Below, piece by piece: positions 49,292 to 57,064 of a stretch of DNA of 64,000 bases. The notes beneath the pieces are model-generated. The model was not told the origin of the DNA, made no database searches, and saw only the letters and a program-made list of their open reading frames with translations. The DNA comes from Pararhodobacter sp. (lineage in GTDB: Bacteria > Pseudomonadota > Alphaproteobacteria > Rhodobacterales > Rhodobacteraceae), in assembly GCA_020832545.1 (NCBI GenBank), contig JAFIEK010000003.1:124001-188000 (forward strand), given 5' to 3'. Every line of letters begins with the position of its first letter. Positions within the stretch are counted from its first letter, which is position 1. Both the position numbers and the translations under genes were made by a program.

Positions 49292-51376
49292 TCAAAATCC
49301 CATCAGGTTGGCTTGCGTGATCGCCCGTTCGACAAAGCGCGCGCGGTCGGCTTCGGGCTGCCAGCCCAGCACCGCCTTGGGCCGGGCATTGTCAAACGGT
49401 GAAAAATGCGCCCGGCTTTTCCAGTCCTTGAAGGACGCGCGGTTCAGCCCCTTGCGGCGCAGAACGCGGCTTTTGAGAAAGTACTTCACCGCCTCGGTGG
49501 CAAAAAACACCCACAACGGGCCGGGTGAGACGCGGATACCTGCGCCCAGCGCCTGATGAATCATGTCGAAATAGCCTCGCGCCGAGAGCATCGGCTCGCC
49601 GACGAGGTTGAAGCTCTGGCCTGCGGCCTCGTCGACCTCGATCATCCGCACGAGCGCCTCGGCGCAGTCGTCGATCAGTACGAAGGGGAGGATGTTGCGC
49701 CCGTGACCCCAGATCCTGACCGCGCCTGCCCCGTGCCAGCGCCCGATCCCCCAGTGCTGAAGCGGGCCGCCATGACCGACAACAATTCCGGGCCGGGCGA
49801 TCACGATCTCAATGCCCTGGCCGTGCATTTGCGTCAACCGCCGTTCGCATTCAGCCTTTGAACGGGCGTAGATGTTGCGGGCCTCCAGCGGGCCGAAGCC
49901 GGTGTCTTCGGTGATGGTCTGGCGCGGGTCGGACATGTCATAAGATGCGATCGTGCCGGTATAGACCAGCCGCCTGACGCCCGCATCGCGCGCCGCGCTG
50001 GCGATGCGCAGGCTGACGCCTACGTCGTTTTCAAGCGCAGCCTGCCATGTGGTGTCGACCGACTTGGCGAGGTTGTAGACATAGGTGATGCCCCGCATCG
50101 CCTCGCGCAGCGCATCCTCATCATGAAGTGAGGCGCTGACCGTCTCGACATGGTCGGCAATATCGTCAAACGGGCCAGATGCGCCGCGTGAGAGCACCCG
50201 CACGTCATGGCCGCGCGCCACCAGCGCACGGGTCAGCGCGCGACCGATAAAGCCGGTGCCGCCGATGACCATAACATCGGGTTTGGGTTGGCCAGTGGGG
50301 CGGGGCTGGTTGTGGTCAGGGCGCAGCCGGGCCAGCGTTGCATCGAGCGCCGCCATCACATGCCCGGCGCTTGCCCCCGAGAACCGCGCATCCGGCGCGC
50401 GGCCTTCGCGAATTGCGTCATAGGTTTCAGTGCAGAGGCCGCGAAACGACAGCCCATAGGGCGATTTCTGGTTAAGCGAGGCAAGCTGGCGCGCGGCGTT
50501 GCGGCTGCCTTCGCGCAGATGCGCCCAGGACTGTGCCAGTTCGGCGCGCAAAGGATTGAGCACCAGATCGGAGCTGTTGGCGCGGGCGATCGCCAGCGTG
50601 TCATTGGCATAGTCAAGCCGCGCCATGCCCGACGATCCGCGCAGCACAACCGAGCGGTCGTCATGGGTTTCCACTAGGCTGAGGGTGAGGGTTACATCCA
50701 CCCCGCCCGCCTTTGCGGTAATGCGCCAGGATTGCGGCCGTGTGCCGCCGCCGGGAAGCGCGATCTCCTTGCCAGTCTCAAGATGCAGGATCTCGGCAGG
50801 GCCAAAAAGATCGGTCATGAAGGCATAGAGATGCGGCCCCAGTTCGAGCAGCAGATTGCGGCTCTGGCGCAGGGGCCAGATGCTGAACGGGCCTGCGCGC
50901 AAGGCTGCGAAGGGAAACGCCCAAGTGATCTCTGCCGTCGAGACCCGGCCCAGCCGCCCCTCGGCCAGCGCCGATTTCAGCCGCTGATACGAGGGCAGGC
51001 CAAGGAAATTATGCCCGGCGGTGAACTGCACGCCGCGCGCCGCAGCGGCCTCGGACATCTCGCGCGTTTCAGCGGCGTTGAGCGCCACCGGCTTTTCCAC
51101 CAGTACATGCAGCCCGGCATTGATGCATTTCAGGGCAAGCGGGTGGTGGAGCTGCGGCGGCGTGAGAATATGCACCGCATCGACCACGCCAGCTGCCAGC
51201 ATGTCATCAAGATCGGTGAAGGCTTGCACCCCATAGGCATCGGCGAGCCCCTGCGCAGCACTGGCTGAGGGGTCGCAGACGGCGCTGAACTGCACGCCCT
51301 GTGTGGCGCGCAGCGCGTCGGCATGCCAGCTTGCTATATATCCCGCCCCGATAAGGCCAACCCGTGTCTTTGCCAT
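49292..51376 (-). CDS. fusion of Gfo/Idh/MocA oxidoreductase and NAD-dependent epimerase
   Basis: 694 residues. Residues 1-~350 form a Gfo/Idh/MocA oxidoreductase: Rossmann 'VGLIGAGYIASWHADAL', 'VLVEKPVALNAAETREM' with the catalytic EKP. After a linker rich in Pro (~357-367), residues ~368-694 form an extended SDR/epimerase: 'VMVIGGTGFIGRALTRAL', and 'YARSKAECERRL' holding the YxxxK pair. Both normally act on nucleotide-linked or free sugars, so the fusion suggests two successive steps on one sugar. Last gene of the glycan operon, 17 bases after the GT2 gene. Confidence 0.9.
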   Translation of the reverse strand: MAKTRVGLIGAGYIASWHADALRATQGVQFSAVCDPSASAAQGLADAYGVQAFTDLDDMLAAGVVDAVHILTPPQLHHPLALKCINAGLHVLVEKPVALNAAETREMSEAAAARGVQFTAGHNFLGLPSYQRLKSALAEGRLGRVSTAEITWAFPFAALRAGPFSIWPLRQSRNLLLELGPHLYAFMTDLFGPAEILHLETGKEIALPGGGTRPQSWRITAKAGGVDVTLTLSLVETHDDRSVVLRGSSGMARLDYANDTLAIARANSSDLVLNPLRAELAQSWAHLREGSRNAARQLASLNQKSPYGLSFRGLCTETYDAIREGRAPDARFSGASAGHVMAALDATLARLRPDHNQPRPTGQPKPDVMVIGGTGFIGRALTRALVARGHDVRVLSRGASGPFDDIADHVETVSASLHDEDALREAMRGITYVYNLAKSVDTTWQAALENDVGVSLRIASAARDAGVRRLVYTGTIASYDMSDPRQTITEDTGFGPLEARNIYARSKAECERRLTQMHGQGIEIVIARPGIVVGHGGPLQHWGIGRWHGAGAVRIWGHGRNILPFVLIDDCAEALVRMIEVDEAAGQSFNLVGEPMLSARGYFDMIHQALGAGIRVSPGPLWVFFATEAVKYFLKSRVLRRKGLNRASFKDWKSRAHFSPFDNARPKAVLGWQPEADRARFVERAITQANLMGF

Positions 51377-51393
51377 GCCGAAACGTCAACCTC

Positions 51394-52386
51394 TTACTTG
51401 TATTCGATGATTTCCATGTCCCTGCCACGCCATTTGCGCCTGTGATAGCGCATCGCGCCGATCAAGTTGGGAAATTTCGACAGGAAAAGCAGCACGGAAT
51501 GGCGCATCGCCTTCGAAAGCGGCAGGCCGAATGCGCGCTGTCCCTGAACCGTGCGCCCATAAGACAGCGCATATATCGCCAGCACCGCCAGTAAAAGCGG
51601 CCATGACAGAATGACCCCCACAACCGCAAGAAACGGCAGCGCCGCGCCGAATAGCCAGACCCGGCGCCGTTCCTTGACAAAATGGCCGGAATGCAGATCA
51701 CCCACCTGAGCAAAGCCGTGGCCCGCCCGGATGGCGCGTTGCCACCATTGGGCAAAGCTGTGCATCGCGGCGTCGTGACGGGTCATCGTCAGAGGCAGGC
51801 GGTGAACACGAAAACCCGCTGCGCGTACGCGCAGGCATAACTCATCATCTTCAGCGGCGATGACCTGCGGGTTGAACCCGCCCAGCCGGGTGAAAAGATC
51901 CCGTCGCACCATCATATCGCCACCGCAGGCGTCGATATCGCCCGGCGGGCGGTGCCATTCATAATCACACATCTCGTTGTAAATGCTGGCGCCGGGGGCA
52001 GTCTCGGCACGCCAGCCGGTGATGATGCCGATATCGGGTGATGCGTCCAACGCCTGTGCCGCATGGGTCAGCCAGCCAGGTTCCAGCGTGCAATCGCCAT
52101 CGACGAACTGCACGTAATCTGGTGGCGGCAGATCGGCGGTCAGCATGGCAAAACCGGCATTGCGGGCGCGGGCGGCGGTGAAAGGCGCGCTCGTATCAAG
52201 CTGCACGACCTGCGCCCCGGCCCTGTGTGCCGCTTCGACTGATCCATCCGTCGAGCCGGAATCGACATAGACCAGCCGTTCAACAGCGCCCTGTATCGAT
52301 GCAAGGCAGTTGATCAGCCGCTGCCCCTCGTTGCGTCCGATCACCACGGCACCGATGACAGGTCCGGTGATGGATGGCTTTGTCAT
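51394..52386 (-). CDS. glycosyltransferase family 2
   Basis: 330 residues. GT-A fold: 'GAVVIGRNEGQRLINCL', 'VYVDSGSTDGS', DxD-like 'FVDGDCTLEPGW', 'GGDMMVRRDLF' and 'EDDELCLRVRAAG'. Two C-terminal membrane helices (~245-285) place it at the inner membrane. Substrate unknown. Part of the minus-strand glycan operon, 82 bases after the WavE-like gene. Confidence 0.92.
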   Translation of the reverse strand: MTKPSITGPVIGAVVIGRNEGQRLINCLASIQGAVERLVYVDSGSTDGSVEAAHRAGAQVVQLDTSAPFTAARARNAGFAMLTADLPPPDYVQFVDGDCTLEPGWLTHAAQALDASPDIGIITGWRAETAPGASIYNEMCDYEWHRPPGDIDACGGDMMVRRDLFTRLGGFNPQVIAAEDDELCLRVRAAGFRVHRLPLTMTRHDAAMHSFAQWWQRAIRAGHGFAQVGDLHSGHFVKERRRVWLFGAALPFLAVVGVILSWPLLLAVLAIYALSYGRTVQGQRAFGLPLSKAMRHSVLLFLSKFPNLIGAMRYHRRKWRGRDMEIIEYK

Positions 52387-52468
52387 CTTTGCGGTTCCGG
52401 ACGATCCGGCAGGCGAAGTGCGCCCAAGATGGCATCGGCGGCATTAGCGACGCAATCCCCCACCGGCA

Positions 52469-53566
52469 TCAAGGTTTCTCGACGGTCTGGTTGAAAACCT
52501 GCTGCTGCACAAACTCAAAAGGCGCTGCATCCTTGGGCTGCACCTGACCGGAATACAGAAGCATCCAGTCCAGAAACCCCATCTCGTGGCGGTTGGACAC
52601 AGCGTCATAGCTCAGCGTCGTCTCGCGCTGGGTGCCGAGTTGCGTCTTGACCCAGTAAAAATCGGTCGCGGCGTAATCGACAAACAGGAAATGGTCACGA
52701 AAGGCCGCCCAACTGTCCGCAAGCGTCCAGTCCTGTTCGCGCCCCATGCGCTTCAGAAACTGGCTGGCAATGTAGCATTCCGGCGAGGCAGTGCGGCACA
52801 GCTCGCCAATCGGTGTTTTGGCAAAGATCGAAAGAAGATCGGCGGGCCAATGCGCGGGTGCGTGGTCCGTGAACAAAGGTGGTGTCCAATAGGCCAGCAT
52901 GTCCTCGGCATGGCCAAAAACACTCTGGTCAGTCACATGATATGGGGCGTATTTCAACGAACCATGCCCCACACCAACAATGCGGTGATGTTGCGCGGTA
53001 TTGCCCCCGACCGGAAAACCCTGCGCCATCGCCACCAGAAACGGCAGCACATTCGGGGCGTGTAGTCGCTGATCAGTCCGGGTTTTCAACACCCATTCGG
53101 CCCCGTCCTGCACCGCGCGCTCTACCCCTGCCGCGGCTGAGACAAGTTGCATATTGATATTGAACGTGCCTGCAAACTCAGGTTTGCGGCTAAGCACCAA
53201 AGTGACCCCAAGATCGCGCACGGCGGTCAAGAAAGCCGGGTCCGTATCATCCCAAGTGGACAAGATAAGCTGACTGTCGTGCATGCTTCGGACGTAGAGC
53301 CGCAAAGTTTCCAGCGTGAAATCGTCGGCCATGAAGGGCGGTCCCTGCATGACCACTGCAGTGCGCGGGGTCGCAATGCTGGGGACTGGCCAAGTGCCTA
53401 TCTGCGCTGCTCGTTTAGGTCGGTGATTAAAGGTCGTGTATTCGTCGCCATGTACGTTCTCTTGTGCAACCACCCAGCGTAGCAAACGCCGCAACAGACG
53501 CACGCGCAGCGATCTCTTGCTGGGCGCCTCTGATCCAAGAGGTGGTTTCAGCCCGGCCTCAGTCAT
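52469..53566 (-). CDS. WavE-family lipopolysaccharide synthesis protein
   Basis: 365 residues. WavE motifs: 'TAVVMQGPPF', 'LILSTWDDTDPAFL', 'NINMQLVSAAAGVERA', 'WVLKTRTDQRL'. WavE-type proteins are GT-A-like transferases of outer-core or capsule synthesis, first named in Vibrio cholerae. Its start overlaps the end of the upstream nucleotidyltransferase gene by four bases (ATGA). Confidence 0.88.
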   Translation of the reverse strand: MTEAGLKPPLGSEAPSKRSLRVRLLRRLLRWVVAQENVHGDEYTTFNHRPKRAAQIGTWPVPSIATPRTAVVMQGPPFMADDFTLETLRLYVRSMHDSQLILSTWDDTDPAFLTAVRDLGVTLVLSRKPEFAGTFNINMQLVSAAAGVERAVQDGAEWVLKTRTDQRLHAPNVLPFLVAMAQGFPVGGNTAQHHRIVGVGHGSLKYAPYHVTDQSVFGHAEDMLAYWTPPLFTDHAPAHWPADLLSIFAKTPIGELCRTASPECYIASQFLKRMGREQDWTLADSWAAFRDHFLFVDYAATDFYWVKTQLGTQRETTLSYDAVSNRHEMGFLDWMLLYSGQVQPKDAAPFEFVQQQVFNQTVEKP

Positions 53567-54333
53567 GCATTGCTCCCTGCCTGCGACAAACCTGCGGTTG
53601 CCTGACGTGACAGCGGCAGGGCCAGAAACGCCTCCAGATCGGCGGGCGTGCCAATGCCATACATCCCCGATCCGACACCGCCAATGCTATGGCAGGCAAT
53701 CTCGGCACCCTCTGCGATCATACGGTCATAGACCGGGGCAACATAGAATTCTCCGTTGACGCGCAGATCGGCCGCAATCATTGCATCCGCGGCACGCACA
53801 AATTCGCGCCCACGCGCAAAATTATAGATGCCGACTGTTGCCTCATTGGATACCACTTCCTTTTCAACAACATCCGTAACGCGACCCTCGGCGTTTCGGC
53901 GCACAAAAGACCATTTTGCGTCATCTGCCCACATGGTCATGATCAGCCCGTCCGCGCCTTGTTGTGCCGCCAGATAGGTGTTGATGTCCGCATCGATATA
54001 CTGGTCGCAATTGGCGATCATCAGCGGGTTATCATTGTCGATCGCATCGCGTGCCAGAAGAACAGTGCAAGCCGCGCCTTCGGTCACGCCATCCACGAGG
54101 GTCAGGCTGCACCCCGGCGCCCATGTCCGCAATAACGCTTCCAGCCCGTAGCTGACTGCATGGTCGCGTTGCAAAAGAAAGTGGAACTTGTGCGGGCATG
54201 CGGGCGTCAGATTGGCAATGACAAGCCGGATCATGGGCACGCCATGCACATCGATCAGCGGCTTGGGCAGTGTGTAGCCCGCATCTGCGAAACGCTGCCC
54301 ACGCCCGGCCATGGGCACAACGATATTCAGCAT
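53563..54333 (-). CDS. sugar/polyol-phosphate nucleotidyltransferase A
   Basis: 256 residues. Glycine-rich NTP loop 'VPMAGRGQRFADAGY', sugar-loop Lys in 'LPKPLIDVHG', and metal-site 'MIANCDQYID'. RmlA/GlmU-like fold without an acyltransferase domain. The substrate is not readable. It overlaps both neighbours (seven bases with the cupin gene, four with the WavE gene). Confidence 0.88.
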   Translation of the reverse strand: MLNIVVPMAGRGQRFADAGYTLPKPLIDVHGVPMIRLVIANLTPACPHKFHFLLQRDHAVSYGLEALLRTWAPGCSLTLVDGVTEGAACTVLLARDAIDNDNPLMIANCDQYIDADINTYLAAQQGADGLIMTMWADDAKWSFVRRNAEGRVTDVVEKEVVSNEATVGIYNFARGREFVRAADAMIAADLRVNGEFYVAPVYDRMIAEGAEIACHSIGGVGSGMYGIGTPADLEAFLALPLSRQATAGLSQAGSNA

Positions 54334-54647
54334 TCGTATTTGTCCCCCGCAACACTGGGCAGCTTGACCACGACCGTGGTCACATCGGTGAGTGCTTCAA
54401 AATCCGTCGCCTCGCCCGGGTCGATCACGACGATATCGCCAGCACTATGAATCTGGTCATTCATTCGCGCGCGCCCTTCCAGAATCACAGTGACTTCAGG
54501 GGCAATCTTGTGAAGGTGACGTGGCTCTTTCGTGCCGGCCGAGTAGCGCTTGACAGCGACTTCTGCGTCCTTGGTACGCAAGGCCACGGGCGCAAAGTCG
54601 CCGACAAACCAGCCCTTGGTCATGTTGTCCAGCTTGAAAACCTGCAT
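54327..54647 (-). CDS. cupin-domain protein
   Basis: 106 residues, one cupin barrel. Motif 1 around 'PRHLHKIAPEVTVILEGRARM' (~43-62) has two metal-binding His and a Glu; motif 2 is 'AGDIVVIDPGEATDF', lacking the usual His. May isomerise or bind a sugar nucleotide or act as a sensor. Tightly packed between the two nucleotidyltransferase genes. Confidence 0.8.
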   Translation of the reverse strand: MQVFKLDNMTKGWFVGDFAPVALRTKDAEVAVKRYSAGTKEPRHLHKIAPEVTVILEGRARMNDQIHSAGDIVVIDPGEATDFEALTDVTTVVVKLPSVAGDKYEC

Positions 54648-54651
54648 AGGA

Positions 54652-55392
54652 TTAACCCCGCTTCAAGTTTCTGAGGGTCCGGTCGTAGTCGTCGACAGCT
54701 TGCGGCGTGGCAAGCGATACATAGTCATCACGTTCAATCGGCCATATGCCGATACGCTTCTGAGCAAGGATCATTTCATTGAAACAAGGGCAGACAAAAT
54801 AAAGCCCGTTTACGCTGGTGCCCTTGCGGATCATGGCTTGCGCGGCAGTAACAAAATCCTTGCTGTGGCGGAAGTAATAGACCCCTGCCGTTGCGTGGCG
54901 GCTGATGGGGCGTTTTTCTGCGGCTTCGATCACCAATCCGTTTTCATCGGTCTTCACGAACGACCAGCGCGGATGCACCGAGTCGAATGTGATCGTGCCC
55001 CCGTCAAGGTCGCGGGCACGGAAGTCGTCGATCACCGCAGCCAGGTCGGCCTTGATCACCTGATCCGCATTCGCAATCAACAACTCATCGTCGCCCTGTA
55101 GGTAATCGATACCCAAAAGCGCCGTACAGGCTGCGCCAGCTGTCTCGCCTTCAGCCCGAATGACCACGCAGCCCGGCACCATCAGTTCCAGCACATCGCG
55201 CAGATAGAAGCGCTGATCGTCCTCTTTGCGAATAACAAAGACAAAGCGCGCATCGGGGATTGTGCGCAGGCCATCGAACGAATGTTCCACCAGCGAACGA
55301 CCCGCGATTTCAACCATTGGCTTGGCGAAGGGATAACCCGCCTCGCGAAACAGCTTGTCACCTCCAGCCATTGGGACAAGGACATTGATCAT
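54652..55392 (-). CDS. sugar/polyol-phosphate nucleotidyltransferase B
   Basis: 246 residues, paralogue of the nucleotidyltransferase two genes downstream. The NTP loop reads 'VPMAGGDKLFREAGY', so the usual G-x-G-x-R has become G-G-D-K-L; the 'AKPMVEIAG' Lys and 'LIANADQVI' metal site are kept. The altered loop raises the question whether it is still a nucleotidyltransferase with unusual donor, or has another role. Coupled to the HAD gene (ATGA overlap). Confidence 0.85.
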   Translation of the reverse strand: MINVLVPMAGGDKLFREAGYPFAKPMVEIAGRSLVEHSFDGLRTIPDARFVFVIRKEDDQRFYLRDVLELMVPGCVVIRAEGETAGAACTALLGIDYLQGDDELLIANADQVIKADLAAVIDDFRARDLDGGTITFDSVHPRWSFVKTDENGLVIEAAEKRPISRHATAGVYYFRHSKDFVTAAQAMIRKGTSVNGLYFVCPCFNEMILAQKRIGIWPIERDDYVSLATPQAVDDYDRTLRNLKRG

Positions 55393-56021
55393 GGAGCCAC
55401 CTCCTCAGCGCGGGCGATTGCGCCCAGGATTCGGTCAAGCTGCACATCATGCACCGAGTTGACCACCAAAAGCTTGCAGCCCGCATCCTCGGCGGCTTTT
55501 ATGCCGTTGGGATTGTCTTCAACCACCAGACAGTTTTCGGGCGGCACGCCAAGCGCGTCGCAGGCTTTCAGGTAGATATCAGGTGCAGGCTTGGCGCGCG
55601 CGACGTCCTCGTTGCTGACGATAACGTCCAGATACGGCAAAAGCGCGCTTTTCTGCATCATCAGTTCACAGCTGGAACGGATGGAATTCGACCCGAGGCC
55701 CAGCTTGTAGCCCATTGCTTTAAGGTTCGAGAGCGCAAATTCATGCACGAAAAGCGGTCGACATTTCAGATGCACCTGATCGGTGGTGTATTGCTGTTTC
55801 ATGTCGTTCAAAAACCCATGCAACGCGCGCGGCAAGCCGCGTTCCTGGGTCAGCATTTCCAGCTTGCGCCGCGTCGGAAGTCCGTCAAATGTTGACAGAT
55901 GGTCGGCGCGCGAAATGGTAAAGCCAAACAACTCCAACGCACGGTTCAGTGCTTCATAATGCCAATCCTTGGCATCAATCAGCACCCCATCCATGTCGAA
56001 AACGACAGCTTTGATGGTCAT
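55389..56021 (-). CDS. HAD-superfamily phosphatase/phosphomutase-like
   Basis: 210 residues. Motif I 'FDMDGVLIDAKDWHYEALN' with nucleophile Asp and the C1 cap of the beta-phosphoglucomutase group; motif II 'GSNSIRSS', motif III Lys in 'AKPAPDIYLKA', motif IV 'VVEDNPNGIKAAEDAG'. May remove or move a phosphate on the sugar precursor used by the two nucleotidyltransferases. ATGA overlaps on both sides. Confidence 0.88.
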   Translation of the reverse strand: MTIKAVVFDMDGVLIDAKDWHYEALNRALELFGFTISRADHLSTFDGLPTRRKLEMLTQERGLPRALHGFLNDMKQQYTTDQVHLKCRPLFVHEFALSNLKAMGYKLGLGSNSIRSSCELMMQKSALLPYLDVIVSNEDVARAKPAPDIYLKACDALGVPPENCLVVEDNPNGIKAAEDAGCKLLVVNSVHDVQLDRILGAIARAEEVAP

Positions 56022-56647
56022 AGGCCAAAATACTCCTTCGCGTCAGCGGGAAAATCTGTGCATAGCATCAGTCCTTCGGCCTGTGACAAATCAGTGGCCG
56101 CCAATGCGTCCCATACTGGACGAAAGTCACGCTTGTGCAGTTCAGGCGAGACAACGCAGACCCGCTTTCGGGCGTCCAGATGTCGGCAGATCACATCGGC
56201 ACCCCACCAATCAGAATAAAATCCGTCCAGCCAGACGCCATCTGCTTCTGCCAGCAGAACGGGGTCAGGTTCAACATCGCTGTGGCGGGTGAAAACCGGC
56301 ACATCCGCGCGCATCCAGCCTAGCATATCGGGGATGGCCATGTCGAAGACAAAGGCGTCACGCGGCGCGAACTGTGCCAGCAGCGGGGCCAGTAGCGGCT
56401 GCAATCCGTCGCATTTTATGTTGAGCGCAAGCGGCAGGTCAGAGTTAAGATTGGCATGTAATGCAAACAGTGTCTCGGCTGTGATCGCACCGGCATCTGG
56501 CGGGTCGTGCGACACCACCAGTGTTCCGCTCAGGTCGCGCAAATCCGTTTCTGTCCCGAAACCCTGCTCGAAGGAATGCTGGAAAGCCTCCGATGTGTTC
56601 TTTTCGTCGGGGACGCGCCAGAAGCCTCGGTGGCTTAGAATGTTCAT
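56018..56647 (-). CDS. glycerophosphodiester phosphodiesterase-like protein
   Basis: 209 residues. TIM-barrel GDPD features: 'LSHRGFW' with the first catalytic His, 'EQGFGTETDLRDL' with metal Glu and Asp, and 'VVSHDP' with the second His. Shorter than typical GDPDs (~250) and without a signal peptide, so cytoplasmic. It leads an operon with two nucleotidyltransferases and a phosphatase, so it may release a polyol phosphate or act on a nucleotide-linked glycan precursor; inferred. Confidence 0.8.
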   Translation of the reverse strand: MNILSHRGFWRVPDEKNTSEAFQHSFEQGFGTETDLRDLSGTLVVSHDPPDAGAITAETLFALHANLNSDLPLALNIKCDGLQPLLAPLLAQFAPRDAFVFDMAIPDMLGWMRADVPVFTRHSDVEPDPVLLAEADGVWLDGFYSDWWGADVICRHLDARKRVCVVSPELHKRDFRPVWDALAATDLSQAEGLMLCTDFPADAKEYFGL

Positions 56648-57064
56648 TGTGCCTATACGTCTCTGAGAAGTCTTGCAAATTCAGGCATAGCTGATCCTTC
56701 ACGAAGCGGTCAACACTATCTGCGAAGCACTGCAAGGGTATCGCGTGAATATCAATCTGGGGCCGCGTAGTTGTTCCGCCCCAGTTTCACGATACCCGAG
56801 TTTAAATCCGAGAGCCGTTGATTTGTGAAGTATCGCTTTATTTCAATACATTGACCAGAATACCACTGTCCATGACATCCCGCACTGAGCATCACCTGTC
56901 TGGCTGTCATTTCAACGCCTCAGTTTGACTATGCAAGGCACCAAAGGCGGCTGACCCGCCAGCCCCCGCTCAGGCATCGATGGTGAATAGGCCCAACAAG
57001 TGCACCGCTCCCGCGTGGCGTGGAACAGTTTTCCCTGTCGCGCGTTGCAGAACTGGAGGTCGTC
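56648..57064. other. 417-bp divergent region between glycan and fad operons
   Basis: No gene seen. AT-richer than the flanks. It holds the two-tier hairpin at 56736-56797 and should hold both operon promoters. 'TTGACC' near 56850 and 'TTGATT' near 56819 are possible -35 elements, without convincing -10s. Confidence 0.55.
56736..56797. repeat. two-tier inverted repeat in the glycan/fad intergenic region
   Basis: Outer arms GGGTATCG..TGAA and TTCA-CGATACCC; inner arms CTGGGGC and GCCCCAG (perfect 7 bp) round a 14-base loop. As RNA it would fold into one long interrupted stem. It stands well away from either gene's end, so it is not an ordinary terminator of a known gene. Confidence 0.55.
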
